64,000 nt of DNA from Pedobacter sp. D749 (GCF_019317285.1 NZ_CP079218.1:1736001-1800000); one strand, 5' to 3'; numbered from the stretch's first letter, positions 32,098 through 42,990 are shown. Program-made: numbers and translations. Notes: a model not told the origin generated them from the letters alone.

Positions 32098-34005
32098 CTA
32101 TTTCTTTAAGCTAAGGGCAAGTTTTAAATAATCAGCCGAATTTACATCGTTAATAAATTTCGAGAAGTCCGCATATTTTTCTGCAGGAAATATTCCATCG
32201 TTTAAAATAAACTTTCTATAGTAGATTAATTTCTTGCCTTCTGCAGATATTTTACACGCATATTGCCCAAAATCGCTTTGAAACGTTTTATCCTGTCCTA
32301 TAATTAATTTGGTATCTACATTATCAGGTAGGGTATATACAATGGTATCTTCATCTGTATACCCGCGGTTAATGTAAACAGGGAGCGTTCTGTTCTTTAT
32401 TTCAGGAATTGATCTCTTTAGATTAAAGGCATTGAGCTGCAAAAACATTTTATTTCCGTTAACCGGGGCATAATTTCTGATATTAATGCTTACTTCCTCT
32501 GTTAATTTCGGCGATATATCTTTTTTCTGCGCAAGGGAAACTGCCTCGAAATCGATATTATCAATGTTATAGGCTTCTTTTAATAATTTATGTTGTTCGG
32601 TTATCGATTTCCCAATTAAAGATTCCTGATTTTCATATTGTGAACCCGAATAAACAGTATTCATTTTTCCAGATATGCTGCCGTCTAACTGAACCATTAA
32701 GTCAGCCCTACGGATCTGCAGGTTCTCGGCGGTTGTTAATTTTGGCGTATGCAATAGTTTGCCTCCATCGGCAGTACAGGCCAGTACCAATCTATCATCA
32801 GTAAAATCGCTTAAAAAGCCGAAGGGGATTTTTTGGCTCGTGCATTCTAACCAGGTAGTATCACCCTTTAGTGGCATACATAGGATAATATGATTGCCTT
32901 GCACCATACTGGCATATGTTGGGTCCATACTTTTCTTTTCAGAACCAGCTGATACTACACAGTAATAAGAATCTATATTTGCAGCATTGAGCAGGCTTTG
33001 CATGTAATTTACCAAAGCTTTACAGTCACCATAGCCCAAACGGTCTATTTCACTTGCTGCAATAGGTTGAAAACCACCGATACCAATCTGTACGCTGATA
33101 TACCTTGTTTTATCTTGTAAATACTGATAGATTTTACGCGCCTTATCTTTGTCCGTTTTTTCATTTTTTACCAGATCTTTTACCATTTCAATGGTTGCAG
33201 GTGGCAGGGCTTTGCGTGCTGCTAACAAATCATCGTAAATCCATTTACCCAGCTCTTTCCAGTTGGTATAACTGCCTTTATGGTTGTAATAATAAAACGT
33301 TTGCGGGGCAATCTGGATGTTGGTGGCATAGGTTTCGTGTGCCGGGCTATAGGGTTCAGTTCTAATGGCCAGGATATTATTTGCTTTCCAGATTGTTTTT
33401 TTCTGCTTTTCATCAGTTAAAACTTCTGGTGTTCCGTTATAATTCTGGGTTTTAATTCTTACCTGGTCTGTCGGCTTACAAATAAAAGTATAGGTACTTT
33501 TTTCCACTGAAACATCATCTGCTGGTTTAGGGTTCCAATCAGGGATAATCAGATTTTGCTTATTTCTAATTTCATAATTGTAAACCAGGGTGTAAGGATA
33601 TTGGTTTACTGATGGCAGGTAGTGTTTTACGCGGCTATCAACAAATAAGGAGAACCCATCGGCCGCACTCATATCAGCAAAATCATTCTGAGAAAACTTG
33701 TTCGTCAGTTTGCCTACGCTATTGTAAACTTCTCCCTTTATGCTTTTAATCGAAATATTTTTATCGTAATAGATGGCCAAACGGGCCTCATCCTCTCCAT
33801 TTTGGTTAAAAACGGTAATCGCTTTTTTTACATTGAGCATTACGTTATCAGGTGAGCGCATGTCGACAGTTATTTCCTCATTGCGGATACAGGCGTTAGC
33901 ACGGTTACGGAGGTTCGATGGAATTAAATCAACATCATAATTGTCTTGTGCAAAGCCAGCAAAAGAAATTAAAAGGAAGGAAAACACGGTAAATAGGAAT
34001 CTCAT
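32098..34005 (-). CDS. Secreted DUF3857 / transglutaminase-like protein (second of a tandem pair)
   Basis: A 635-residue protein with a signal peptide (1-19). A DUF3857 domain (about 55-210) is followed by a transglutaminase-like core (about 265-350; ARKIYQYLQDKTRY and the GYGDCKALVNYM segment carrying the catalytic-type Cys), and a DUF3858-like C-terminus. Such proteins are exported and frequent in Bacteroidota; function is unknown, with cross-linking or peptide cleavage suggested by fold. Its ATG directly abuts the stop of the paralogue upstream. Confidence 0.88.
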   Translation of the reverse strand: MRFLFTVFSFLLISFAGFAQDNYDVDLIPSNLRNRANACIRNEEITVDMRSPDNVMLNVKKAITVFNQNGEDEARLAIYYDKNISIKSIKGEVYNSVGKLTNKFSQNDFADMSAADGFSLFVDSRVKHYLPSVNQYPYTLVYNYEIRNKQNLIIPDWNPKPADDVSVEKSTYTFICKPTDQVRIKTQNYNGTPEVLTDEKQKKTIWKANNILAIRTEPYSPAHETYATNIQIAPQTFYYYNHKGSYTNWKELGKWIYDDLLAARKALPPATIEMVKDLVKNEKTDKDKARKIYQYLQDKTRYISVQIGIGGFQPIAASEIDRLGYGDCKALVNYMQSLLNAANIDSYYCVVSAGSEKKSMDPTYASMVQGNHIILCMPLKGDTTWLECTSQKIPFGFLSDFTDDRLVLACTADGGKLLHTPKLTTAENLQIRRADLMVQLDGSISGKMNTVYSGSQYENQESLIGKSITEQHKLLKEAYNIDNIDFEAVSLAQKKDISPKLTEEVSINIRNYAPVNGNKMFLQLNAFNLKRSIPEIKNRTLPVYINRGYTDEDTIVYTLPDNVDTKLIIGQDKTFQSDFGQYACKISAEGKKLIYYRKFILNDGIFPAEKYADFSKFINDVNSADYLKLALSLKK

Positions 34006-35979
34006 TTAATTCGCCTTTTTTAATAAAAACTCTGTTTTCTGGTTTTGAATGATTTTGCTATAGAATTCTTTTAAGAAAAGATATTCTTCTGGCTGATAAA
34101 TAGCATTGTTAAACTGTAAAATCTGACTTATTGAAATGGTGTTTTCATCTAAACCCGTTTGCAATAAATACCTTCCGCCACCATTAGGTAGTGCTATGGC
34201 CATGTCTTTTGGTTTTTCCAGCAATTGATATTTTTCTGGTAAAAGCACATTGATGATAATCCGTTCATCGGATGCTGCACCTAAATCAACAGGGTAGGTA
34301 CGTTCATTTAAATTAAACGGATTTTTTGAAATGGTATTGATAAAAAATGGACTGAAATAAAACTGGTCTTTATTGGTGCCATCGTTTACGGTAAATTCTA
34401 CCTCGTATTTCTCTACCAAAGAATTTTCTACACTATCAAGGTTCGAAATTTGATGATCCAGGATCTTAATTCGGGTTAACCGTTCATCCAGTTTTTCTAC
34501 ATATTCATCCGGAGAACTGTAACGCAGAATATCTTTACGTTTGCTATATGCCGCATAACCCATTGTATGGGTGGTTAAAGTACCAATAATTTTTCCATCG
34601 GTAGTCATTTTTCCTGTAAGGATATAACTGGTGATTGCTTTCTGGCTCGCCGTTAAATCGATCCAGTAAGATGGTTTTTTTAAGTTGATTACCCTGCCTT
34701 GATCGTTAATACACCGTAACGGCAATAATCCAAAGGGTAGAAGTGGTTCCGTAGCATCCAATAAATAACTTTTATCGGCAATATTTACTTTGGCTACCAG
34801 GTAATTAAAATCACTCATAACCGGGTAAAGCTTGTTTACTGTTCCATTATCACGGGTAGAAAGGATAACAGCCTCTGCATCTAAACCAGCTGCAGAAAGT
34901 GCTGCAATTAAGCTCAGGTTAACATCTGCTACGTTGCCTGATCGGTTTTCTAATGCCTTTTTGATGTTATCTTCTGCGTACTTTCCGTAATAATTATTCC
35001 ACTTAATCTGTTTTTTAATGTAATTATAAATGGCTTTTGCTTTATCCAAATCGGTAGTAGTTCCTTTTGTGATTTCTGGAATGAGCTCTTTAAAAACGTC
35101 TTTTCTTTTCATCTGGTCGCCCAGTGTTTTATAGGATGACAGCTCATAATCAATATCTTTCCAAGTTTTAGTATAAGACGTTTTACTACCATTTAAATTC
35201 TGAACATCAGAAAGCTCAAAATAGATGGCCGATTTGAAGTTACTCGGAGCAGTCATGTTATCTTCCTCAATAAATGCCGGAATATTTTTCATCACGTAGG
35301 TGATTTTTGAGCAATCGATAGCAACGCCTGAAAGCCTTAAACATTCTTTGCTCAATTCTGATTTTTGATCAGTCAGTTTTTGAAATCCGCGTAAAGAAAC
35401 GTTATAGTTGTAAATCCCTGGAATATAAACCAAATACTCGCTAATCACCTTTGGAATGTCGCCTTGAAACTCCCATGTTCTGAAATTAAATAAGTTGGGC
35501 GATTTTAACCTGTAACTATATTCAATTATTGAGCCTTCTTTGAGGTTCGGAAGGGTAAACTTGGTCAGTCGGGTGTATTTTGACCGGTTTTCGGTGAAAA
35601 TGGCCTTCCTGTCCATAATGGTTTCAACAAAATTATTGTCTACATAATTAAAGGTAGAAGCTTTTAAATCACTGATCGTCTCTTCGCGAGATTCATCTTT
35701 ATAGGTTGGAATAACAATATTAGCTTCTTTAAAGCCTTCTTTATTGTAGATTTTAATTTTTACATGCTGTTCAAAAATCAACTCTAAACTGCCTGTAATG
35801 TCGTCGCGTTGAATTGATGCGGTACCAAATTCTTTTAAAACAATGGCATTTGCATTACTGTCTAATTTTTTTCTGTCGAATTCGTAATCATCATAGGTAA
35901 TTGCTCCGAAGTTAAAGTTTTGAGCATAAGTGGTTAACGATAAAGAAAGGAGGAATAGTATGGGGAATATTTTATTCAT
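34006..35979 (-). CDS. Secreted DUF3857 / transglutaminase-like protein (first of a tandem pair)
   Basis: A 657-residue paralogue of the next gene on the strand. The chosen ATG at 35979 starts a clean signal peptide (MNKIFPILFLLSLSLTTYAQ); a frame to 36024 adds 15 residues that spoil it. It has a DUF3857 domain (about 50-230) and a transglutaminase-like region (about 300-380) with KAIYNYIKKQIKWN. The equivalent of the catalytic Cys motif here reads RSGNVADVNLSLIAAL, in which the Cys is replaced by Val or Ala, so it may be an inactive partner of the second gene (inference). The genes abut without a gap. Confidence 0.87.
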   Translation of the reverse strand: MNKIFPILFLLSLSLTTYAQNFNFGAITYDDYEFDRKKLDSNANAIVLKEFGTASIQRDDITGSLELIFEQHVKIKIYNKEGFKEANIVIPTYKDESREETISDLKASTFNYVDNNFVETIMDRKAIFTENRSKYTRLTKFTLPNLKEGSIIEYSYRLKSPNLFNFRTWEFQGDIPKVISEYLVYIPGIYNYNVSLRGFQKLTDQKSELSKECLRLSGVAIDCSKITYVMKNIPAFIEEDNMTAPSNFKSAIYFELSDVQNLNGSKTSYTKTWKDIDYELSSYKTLGDQMKRKDVFKELIPEITKGTTTDLDKAKAIYNYIKKQIKWNNYYGKYAEDNIKKALENRSGNVADVNLSLIAALSAAGLDAEAVILSTRDNGTVNKLYPVMSDFNYLVAKVNIADKSYLLDATEPLLPFGLLPLRCINDQGRVINLKKPSYWIDLTASQKAITSYILTGKMTTDGKIIGTLTTHTMGYAAYSKRKDILRYSSPDEYVEKLDERLTRIKILDHQISNLDSVENSLVEKYEVEFTVNDGTNKDQFYFSPFFINTISKNPFNLNERTYPVDLGAASDERIIINVLLPEKYQLLEKPKDMAIALPNGGGRYLLQTGLDENTISISQILQFNNAIYQPEEYLFLKEFYSKIIQNQKTEFLLKKAN

Positions 35980-36161
35980 TTGAGCGTGTATAAATTGTCG
36001 CAATTTAACCCTACAAAGTAACATTCTAAAATAATTTGAAAATTAAATTTATAATTAATAAAGCTGTTTTACAGAACTAATGAAACCTTTTTAGCATTTT
36101 TGAAAAAAAGAATTTGACATTCCGATTCAAATCTAATGTCGCCAATCTCACATCATAAGAA

Positions 36162-37115
36162 ATGAAATTAAATTTAAAGCGCCCTTTAGCATTTTTTGAT
36201 TTAGAAGCTACTGGAGTTAATGTTGGAGCTGACAGGATCGTTGAAATAGCGATTTTAAAAGCCATGCCAGATGGTTCTGAACTTGTTAAAACCTGGCGCG
36301 TAAATCCGGAAATGCCAATCCCTTTGCAAACTTCATTGATACACGGTATTTATGATGAAGATATTGCAAACGAGCCTACCTTTAAAACTTTAGCTGCAGA
36401 AATTGCTGAATTTATTGGAGAAAGTGATCTGGCAGGATACAATTCAAACAAATTTGATATCCCTATGCTTTTAGAAGAATTTTTAAGAGCTGAGGTGGAT
36501 TTTGATATGAACAACCGCAAGTTTGTTGATGTACAGAATATTTTCCACCAAATGGAGCAACGTACCTTAAAAGCAGCTTATAAATTCTATTGTCAGGAAG
36601 ATTTAATTAATGCGCATGCTGCAGAAGCAGATGTTATAGCAACCTATAAAGTTTTACTTGGACAATTAGAAATGTACAAGGAAACCGAGTTCGAAAGCAA
36701 ACAGGGCGTAAAAAGTATTCCGGTTGTAAACGACATCGATGCATTACATATCTTCACCAACATTAATAAACCTGTAGATTTTGCTGGCCGGTTGGTTTAC
36801 AATGATAATAATGAGGTATGTTTTAACTTTGGTAAACACAAAGGTAAAACCACTGCTCAGGTATTTTCTGTAGAGCCTAGCTATTATGCCTGGATGAAGA
36901 ATGGCGATTTCCCCTTGTATACAAAAAAGAAATTAGACGAGGAGTGGGCAAAGTTCAATGCGAAGAAAAACGAGAACAGGGCAGCACGACCTCAAAATAA
37001 CACACCTGCCAATAAGCCTCAATTTCAACAGAAACCTCAGCCGAAGCCAGAAAAACCTGCAAAGCCGATCGATACGGATATGTTGGAACAATTGAAGATG
37101 AAATTTGGTAAGTAG
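36162..37115 (+). CDS. DnaQ-type 3'-5' exonuclease with DUF3820-like C-terminus
   Basis: A 317-residue protein. Residues 1-180 form an exonuclease of the PolIII-epsilon type: FFDLEATG (first Asp/Glu), GYNSNKFDIPML (second) and the HAAEADVIATYKVL motif (HxxxxD). Residues 218-263 resemble the putative quorum-sensing-regulated/DUF3820 module (FNFGKHKGKT...YYAWM). A proline/lysine-rich linker and a short C-terminal tail (DMLEQLKMKF) follow, possibly a protein-binding peptide. It probably works in DNA or RNA processing. Confidence 0.88.
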   Translation: MKLNLKRPLAFFDLEATGVNVGADRIVEIAILKAMPDGSELVKTWRVNPEMPIPLQTSLIHGIYDEDIANEPTFKTLAAEIAEFIGESDLAGYNSNKFDIPMLLEEFLRAEVDFDMNNRKFVDVQNIFHQMEQRTLKAAYKFYCQEDLINAHAAEADVIATYKVLLGQLEMYKETEFESKQGVKSIPVVNDIDALHIFTNINKPVDFAGRLVYNDNNEVCFNFGKHKGKTTAQVFSVEPSYYAWMKNGDFPLYTKKKLDEEWAKFNAKKNENRAARPQNNTPANKPQFQQKPQPKPEKPAKPIDTDMLEQLKMKFGK

Positions 37116-37171
37116 CAGACTGGATAATTGTTAAACGCCATGCGCATTGCGCCAGGCCCTAAGCTAAAAAA

Positions 37172-39031
37172 ATGAAATCTATAAAAATATTTAGCCTTTT
37201 ATTGTGTGTAGCATTTTACGCCAGCGCGCAGACTACTTTACCGATAGCACCTGTATTTCAGAAAACCTATCAAAGGGAAACCAGAAATGCGAATGGGAAA
37301 CCCGGTAAGCATTATTGGCAAAATACTTCAAAGTACGATTTGAATGTAGACTTTAATCCTGGCAGCAGATTATTAAAGGGTAAGGTTCAGGTAACTTACA
37401 CCAATAACAGTCCTGATACTTTGAAAGAAATCTGGTTTAAACTTTATCCAAATCTGTACAAAAAAGGGACACCAAGAAAATCAAACCTGGCAGAGTCTGA
37501 TCTTGGTAATGGGGTTGCGATAGAAAAAATGGTTGCGAACGGAAAATCAATCACCGATTTTAAAATTGATGGAACAAATATGACCGTTAACGTTCCTGCA
37601 GTTGTGCCAGGCAAAACCATTAGCTTTTCTATCGATTACAGCTATACTTTAAATAAGGGGTCACATGTGCGTACAGGTCAAGTAGATGAGGATTCTCATT
37701 TTGTAGCCTACTTTTTTCCGCGGATAGCAGTTTACGATGATGTTGATGGTTGGAATAAATTTCCTTACACAGGCGCAGAAGAATTTTACAATGATTTCGA
37801 CCAGTTTAATGCTTCAATTACGGTACCGGGAGGTTACGGTGTTTGGGCAACAGGAGATCTGAAAAACCCTTCGGAAGTTTTCCAGAAAGATATTGTTTCG
37901 AGAATGTTAGTTGCTGAAAAGAACGATGCTGTAATTGATGTGATTACCGATAAAGATTTAGCCGATAAAAAAGTAACGCAACCTAATGCTTATAACACTT
38001 TTAAGTTTGAAGCCAAAAATGTAACCGATTTTGTATTTGCTTTGAGTGATCATTACTTATGGAAATCGAGCAGTTTAGTGGTTGATCCTAAAACGAAAAG
38101 AAGAACCCGTGTGGATGCTGTTTTTAACCCAAAACATAAAGATTATTATGAAGTGATTGATTTCGCCCGTAAAACGGTGGAATCGATGAGCTATACTTTT
38201 CCGAAATGGCCTTTCCCCTATAATCATGAAACGATATTTGACGGTTTAGACCAGATGGAATATCCAATGATGGTAAATGATAATCCGGTTGATAATCGTA
38301 CAGATGCCATTACCTTAACCGATCATGAAATTTTCCATACCATGTTTCCATTTTATATGGGTATAAACGAAACCAAGTATGGCTGGATGGACGAGGGCTG
38401 GGCTACAATAGGCGAGTGGCTGATATCGCCAATGATTGATGCTACTATTCTTGATGAATATGGCGTACAACCTACCGCGTCCTCATCTGGCGGGAAAGAC
38501 GATACGCCAATTATGACCCTGACACCTGATTTAAAAGGATCAGGCTCTTTTACCAACTCTTATCCTAAACCTGGGTTAGCTTATTTGTATGTTAAAGATT
38601 ATCTGGGAGATGAATTGTTTACTAAAGCTTTACACACTTATATTCAAAACTGGAATGGCAAACACCCAATGCCATACGATTTCTTTAACAGCATAAATGA
38701 GGGTAGTGGTAAAAATTTAAACTGGTTTTGGAAAGCCTGGTTTTTCGAAGGTGGTGTTACTGATATGGCCGTTAAAGCTGTAGATAAAACTTCAGGTGGA
38801 TATACAGTAAGCATTGAGAATAAAAGTGTTAAGCCTTTGCCTATTGATTTAACGCTAACTTATGAGGATGGTTCTGTTGAAAAGAAACACAGTACCATCG
38901 GCGTTTGGGAAAAAGGCGACAGGTTGGTTAAAATTGAAGTAAAGACTTCCAAAAAATTAGCTAAAGTTGTGATGGGAAATCCACATACGCCTGATAAGGT
39001 TAAAAGTGATAATAGCTTTTCTGTAAATTAA
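37172..39031 (+). CDS. M1 family metallopeptidase (secreted)
   Basis: A 619-residue zinc aminopeptidase-like enzyme with a signal peptide (1-19). The catalytic site is HEIFH (385-389) with the third ligand E408 in MDEGWA, which is the canonical HEXXH-X18-E spacing. Upstream is the exopeptidase-type segment GLDQMEYPMM, standing where M1 enzymes have GAMEN. A C-terminal domain (about 500-619) closes the protein. It probably degrades peptides in the periplasm. It is monocistronic. Confidence 0.92.
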   Translation: MKSIKIFSLLLCVAFYASAQTTLPIAPVFQKTYQRETRNANGKPGKHYWQNTSKYDLNVDFNPGSRLLKGKVQVTYTNNSPDTLKEIWFKLYPNLYKKGTPRKSNLAESDLGNGVAIEKMVANGKSITDFKIDGTNMTVNVPAVVPGKTISFSIDYSYTLNKGSHVRTGQVDEDSHFVAYFFPRIAVYDDVDGWNKFPYTGAEEFYNDFDQFNASITVPGGYGVWATGDLKNPSEVFQKDIVSRMLVAEKNDAVIDVITDKDLADKKVTQPNAYNTFKFEAKNVTDFVFALSDHYLWKSSSLVVDPKTKRRTRVDAVFNPKHKDYYEVIDFARKTVESMSYTFPKWPFPYNHETIFDGLDQMEYPMMVNDNPVDNRTDAITLTDHEIFHTMFPFYMGINETKYGWMDEGWATIGEWLISPMIDATILDEYGVQPTASSSGGKDDTPIMTLTPDLKGSGSFTNSYPKPGLAYLYVKDYLGDELFTKALHTYIQNWNGKHPMPYDFFNSINEGSGKNLNWFWKAWFFEGGVTDMAVKAVDKTSGGYTVSIENKSVKPLPIDLTLTYEDGSVEKKHSTIGVWEKGDRLVKIEVKTSKKLAKVVMGNPHTPDKVKSDNSFSVN

Positions 39032-39069
39032 AACAGGTACAGTGAATTGATATTTAATGAGCTTGTTTA

Positions 39070-39894
39070 ATGCGTATATTCGAAACTTTTAAGCCAGAAA
39101 GTGAACTAATAAGGAAATATGTAAGTTATTATTACCTACACATCACCGATGATCAATATGAGGAAAATGAGTATATCTGTTACCCTCATTATAACAATAC
39201 CATCTCGTTATACAGCAGTCATCGTTTTAAATACGAACCAGACCATTCCATTTTGGAATTCGATATTGAGTCGGAACCTCTTCAAATTTATACCCCGATC
39301 AGAGAACGGCCATTAAAGGTTACGCAAACTGGAGCTGTTTGTAAAATAGCCATTGTTTTTAACCCCTTTGGAATTAATCAATTTTTAAATGGTTCATCAT
39401 TATTGGCATTCGATCAAAATTTTTCGTTTTTTGAGGAGGAAGAAATTAAGCAGTTATTCGGAACAAATAATATTGAAAAACTTGTTACTTTAATTGATCA
39501 TTCGCTTATTAAGAGATATACTAAAGTTGAGAACTTATACATCGAAAAAGCAATAGACTTATTTCGCGATAATGTTAATGATATTTCAATTGATTTGATT
39601 GCTGAAAATAAACTAGGCATCAGCAGAAAACATTTAAACCGCTTATTTCATAAATATCTTAATATCAGTCCACAGAAATACAGGTCGATTGTGCGTTTTA
39701 GAGAATTAATGTCGAATAAGTTAAGTAGTAACAATGATCAGAATCTATCTGATCTTTCTCATCAGGCAAATTATACCGATCAATCTCATTTTATTAAAGC
39801 TTGCAAATTGCTCACAGGTGTTGCGCCGGCCAGGTTTTTTAATGATGGAAAGATTATCGGTAAAGAAGATACCTTCTGGAAGTTTAGCAGTTAG
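39070..39894 (+). CDS. AraC-family transcriptional regulator
   Basis: A 274-residue regulator. Its N-terminal part (1-165) is a DUF6597-like sensing domain; residues about 165-265 form the double helix-turn-helix of the AraC/XylS family, with ISRKHLNRLFHKYLNISPQKYRSIVRF and the second-motif DQSHFIKACK. The ligand is unknown. It lies 39 bases after the M1 peptidase and 64 bases before the esterase-like gene, which has its own promoter. Confidence 0.9.
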   Translation: MRIFETFKPESELIRKYVSYYYLHITDDQYEENEYICYPHYNNTISLYSSHRFKYEPDHSILEFDIESEPLQIYTPIRERPLKVTQTGAVCKIAIVFNPFGINQFLNGSSLLAFDQNFSFFEEEEIKQLFGTNNIEKLVTLIDHSLIKRYTKVENLYIEKAIDLFRDNVNDISIDLIAENKLGISRKHLNRLFHKYLNISPQKYRSIVRFRELMSNKLSSNNDQNLSDLSHQANYTDQSHFIKACKLLTGVAPARFFNDGKIIGKEDTFWKFSS

Positions 39895-39936
39895 CCAAAT
39901 GTCCCAATTTTACAATTATAGCATTCAATTCTCTCT

Positions 39937-39944
39937 TAAATTTG
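39937..39944 (+). promoter_or_regulatory. -7 promoter element of the esterase-like gene
   Basis: TAAATTTG, 14 bases upstream of the ATG at 39958 (or 20 upstream of 39964). Confidence 0.5.
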
Positions 39945-39957
39945 AGGATCTAAATCA

Positions 39958-41649
39958 ATGGTAATGAAGAAAATTGTGATCTTGTTTTTATTTTTAAGTA
40001 TTGTTTTAAAACTAAATGCCCAAACCTATACCAAGTTAACCGATAGTGCATTAAACCTGATGTCGGATGCAAAGGATACTGTAGATTATAGGAAATCTCT
40101 AAACTTATACAAAAAGGCATTTATACTATTCCCAAAAGAGGTAAGCGACCAGTCTCTTTATAAAGCATCTGTTTTAGCTTCAGAACTTAAAGATAATAAT
40201 GATGCAATCGAATATCTAAATCATTTACTGGCGCTCAATAATGATGAAAGAACTACATGGGATTATTTAACTTTTGAATATCCTCAAAATGAATATAAAA
40301 ATCTTTTTAATGATGGCAGATGGCCGGTCGTATTGGCGAAAGCTCAAAAGATGAAGGCGACTTTTTTTAAAAAGCTGCACGATCGGCAGGACGAATTCCA
40401 GGCTGGCCCCTTAAAACAGGATACTTATTTTAAAGCTAAGAATGGCAAACAAGTATATCAGGAGATTAAATCGTTCAATGCCTATCAGGCAAAAAAGGAC
40501 ATTGGTTATTCCATAGAATTTAAAGTGACAGATAGCTTAATTACCTCATATTATGTTAGTTTACCATCACGCTATAATCCTAAAAAAAGCTACCCTGTAT
40601 TGTTTTTTCTTCATGGAGCGGTAAGTGGTAATAGCCTTTCGAGTTTTCAAAATGCATCCTGGGTTATGGATGGCTGGAACAGATATTATACTAAATATGC
40701 TGCTGTAAATGAGGTAATAATGGTTTATCCAAAAGGTTCAAAGAAATTTAACTGGATGAAACCTGATGATGGTTTCTTCATGGTACCAGCAATGCTAAGG
40801 GAAATTAAAAAATCTATCAATGTAGATGATGATAAAGTTTTTATCACCGGGCATTCAAATGGAGCAACAGGTTCTTTTTCTTATTTAATGAAGCAACAAA
40901 GTCCCTTTGCCGGCTTTTATGGATTTAATACGCAGCCAAGAGTTAGAACCGGAGGTACATTTGTGCGCAATATTTTAAACAGATCGTTTTTTAATGTGTC
41001 TACGGATGAAGATTACTACTTTCCACCAGATGCAAATGATTCTTTAAATGTAATAATGAAAAAAATGGGGGCAGATTATCAGGATCACCGATATAACGGG
41101 TGGCCTCACTGGTTTCCGCAATTTGATGAATCTGAGCCTGCTTACCAGTTATTATTTAAGGATTTAAAAAGCAGAAGCAGAAATCCATTTCAAAAATCCA
41201 TTTATTGGGAATGCGATGATGTGAAATATGGTAAAACAGATTGGATCCAGATTACTGCATTGGATACGGCCAATAAACAGGCAAACTGGCACAAAAGAAT
41301 AAATTTCGATATATATAAAGTGGTTGACTATGATGAATCAAAAGATACAGTTATTACAACCGATACATTATTTAAAGCATTTAACTTTCCAAGAAAATCG
41401 GCTGCAGTCAGGGCTACTTTTAGCAATAATGAATTTCATATAGAAACATCACGGGTTAAATCGCTGACCATCTTTCTATCACCAGAAATGATTGATGTAA
41501 GTAAACCGGTATCTGTTTTTATAAATGGAATTAAACGGATTGAAAAAATGGCTGTTTATGACAAAAAAATTATACTGGATAATTTTAATAAAACTTACGA
41601 TCGTAAGGCAGTTTGGATTGATCAGATAGAACTTTTAATATCAAACTAA
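39958..41649 (+). CDS. Secreted alpha/beta hydrolase (esterase/PHB-depolymerase-like)
   Basis: A 563-residue exported protein with a signal peptide at its start; the ATG at 39964 gives a neater signal sequence than 39958. A TPR-like helical region (about 30-130) precedes the hydrolase domain, with the oxyanion segment [13 protein letters not shown] and the nucleophile elbow GHSNGATGS. The C-terminal third holds a late [18 protein letters not shown] segment, which may supply the catalytic His, and a beta-rich region. Substrate is unknown. Its stop codon overlaps that of the convergent queG (CTAA). Confidence 0.8.
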   Translation: MVMKKIVILFLFLSIVLKLNAQTYTKLTDSALNLMSDAKDTVDYRKSLNLYKKAFILFPKEVSDQSLYKASVLASELKDNNDAIEYLNHLLALNNDERTTWDYLTFEYPQNEYKNLFNDGRWPVVLAKAQKMKATFFKKLHDRQDEFQAGPLKQDTYFKAKNGKQVYQEIKSFNAYQAKKDIGYSIEFKVTDSLITSYYVSLPSRYNPKKSYPVLFFLHGAVSGNSLSSFQNASWVMDGWNRYYTKYAAVNEVIMVYPKGSKKFNWMKPDDGFFMVPAMLREIKKSINVDDDKVFITGHSNGATGSFSYLMKQQSPFAGFYGFNTQPRVRTGGTFVRNILNRSFFNVSTDEDYYFPPDANDSLNVIMKKMGADYQDHRYNGWPHWFPQFDESEPAYQLLFKDLKSRSRNPFQKSIYWECDDVKYGKTDWIQITALDTANKQANWHKRINFDIYKVVDYDESKDTVITTDTLFKAFNFPRKSAAVRATFSNNEFHIETSRVKSLTIFLSPEMIDVSKPVSVFINGIKRIEKMAVYDKKIILDNFNKTYDRKAVWIDQIELLISN

Positions 41650-42584
41650 TTTTCTGGTTTCAGAAAATTGATATTTCTTTTTAGTCCGGTAAATTTGGTG
41701 CGTTTAACTGCCGAGCCTTTAAAAACCTTTCTAAAAACATCATCTGTAATTTCGGTCAGGTCTTTTGCGTTCAAATCCAGTAAGCCATTCTCAGGCTTAA
41801 AGGCTTCTTCATTGTGTGCTTTAGAGAAACGGTTCCATGGGCAAACATCCTGACAGATATCGCAGCCAAACATCCAGTTGCTCATTTTATCTTTAAACTC
41901 ATTTGGGATCTCATTTTTGAGCTCAATGGTGAGGTAGGAGATGCATTTCGTTCCATCTACAACCTGTGGTGCAATAATGGCATCAGTAGGGCAGGCATCT
42001 AAACATCGGGTGCAGCTTCCACAGTAATCGGCCTGGTATGGATGATCGTAACCCAATTCCAGATCAACAATCAATTCAGCAAGGAAGAAAAAAGAACCAT
42101 CGGTTTTACTGATCAGGTTAGAATTTTTACCAATCCAGCCAATTCCCGATTTTTTTGCCCAGGCACGGTCTAAAACCGGGGCAGAATCAACAAATGCTCT
42201 TCCAGAAACTTCTCCAATATTTTCTTCTATAAAATAAGTCAGTTCTTTTAATTTTTCTTTGATTACGGTGTGGTAATCCTGTCCGTAAGCATACTTAGAA
42301 ATTTTTGGCGCATTGGGATCAGATTGTTTTTCTTCGGTATAATAATTTAGCGACAAGGAAATTACAGATTTAGCGCCATCAACCAGTAATCTGGGATCGA
42401 GGCGTTTATCGAAATAATTTTCCATGTATTTCATTTCTCCATGACGGTTCTGGTTGAGCCAGTTTTCGAGTCTGGGTGCTTCCTCTTCAAGAAATTCAGC
42501 TTTGGAAATACCACAGGCCATAAAACCCAAACGCAGGGCTTCATCTTTGATCAATTGGCTATATTTCGCATAATTGTTATACAC
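41646..42584 (-). CDS. queG: Epoxyqueuosine reductase
   Basis: It performs the last step of queuosine synthesis, reducing epoxyqueuosine in tRNA with a cobalamin and two 4Fe-4S clusters. The N-terminal DUF1730 region and the two ferredoxin-like cysteine groups [12 protein letters not shown] and [12 protein letters not shown] are clear. A longer frame reaches 42632, but a TATCTTTG promoter element lies inside it at 42592-42599, so I place the start at the GTG at 42584 (312 residues), where the family-like [12 protein letters not shown] begins. queA at 4.8 kb is the preceding enzyme. Confidence 0.9.
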   Translation of the reverse strand: MYNNYAKYSQLIKDEALRLGFMACGISKAEFLEEEAPRLENWLNQNRHGEMKYMENYFDKRLDPRLLVDGAKSVISLSLNYYTEEKQSDPNAPKISKYAYGQDYHTVIKEKLKELTYFIEENIGEVSGRAFVDSAPVLDRAWAKKSGIGWIGKNSNLISKTDGSFFFLAELIVDLELGYDHPYQADYCGSCTRCLDACPTDAIIAPQVVDGTKCISYLTIELKNEIPNEFKDKMSNWMFGCDICQDVCPWNRFSKAHNEEAFKPENGLLDLNAKDLTEITDDVFRKVFKGSAVKRTKFTGLKRNINFLKPEN

Positions 42585-42591
42585 CGGTCTG

Positions 42592-42599
42592 CAAAGATA
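42592..42599 (-). promoter_or_regulatory. -7 promoter element of queG
   Basis: TATCTTTG on the minus strand, 7 bases before the GTG at 42584. It implies an almost leaderless message. Confidence 0.45.
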
Positions 42600-42720
42600 A
42601 GGCTTAGGAATTAAAACATTTTCATTAATCACTTGTTCTAATCATAGAAACTAAATTAATTAATTATGGTTCGTCCTGATCTGGATTTCAGCTATAAGGA
42701 AGGGCTTTTAAAGATAAGAC

Positions 42721-42927
42721 ATGGAAAACATCGATCCACAACATACGGAATCAGGAGCAGCTCCTAAACCGATTGAAAAAGATTACGAAAGTCATAAAGA
42801 AGATCCGGGACCGGCAAAACCAGCGGTTACCGAGAAAGATGAAAACGGCGCAGGACAAGCCCTGAAATGGGTATTGCCCATAGCGGTTATCATTGGACTA
42901 ATTATCTGGTTTGTGATGAGAAAATAA
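42721..42927 (+). CDS. Small tail-anchored membrane protein
   Basis: 68 residues: a polar, proline- and charge-rich N-terminal region (1-48) and a single C-terminal helix (about 50-65, WVLPIAVIIGLIIWFVM) ending in RK. I do not recognise a family; such proteins are common in Sphingobacteriaceae. A bidirectional-looking terminator follows at 42944-42982. Confidence 0.6.
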   Translation: MENIDPQHTESGAAPKPIEKDYESHKEDPGPAKPAVTEKDENGAGQALKWVLPIAVIIGLIIWFVMRK

Positions 42928-42943
42928 TTAGCTTTAGATTAAA

Positions 42944-42982
42944 AATGAAATGCCGGTACATTAATTTGACCGGCATTTTTTA
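42944..42982. terminator. Bidirectional terminator
   Basis: AATGCCGGT and ACCGGCATT pair around ACATTAATTTG, with T after and A before the stem. It serves the small gene at 42721 and the GNAT/nitrilase gene on the other strand. Confidence 0.8.
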
Positions 42983-42990
42983 TATTGTAA

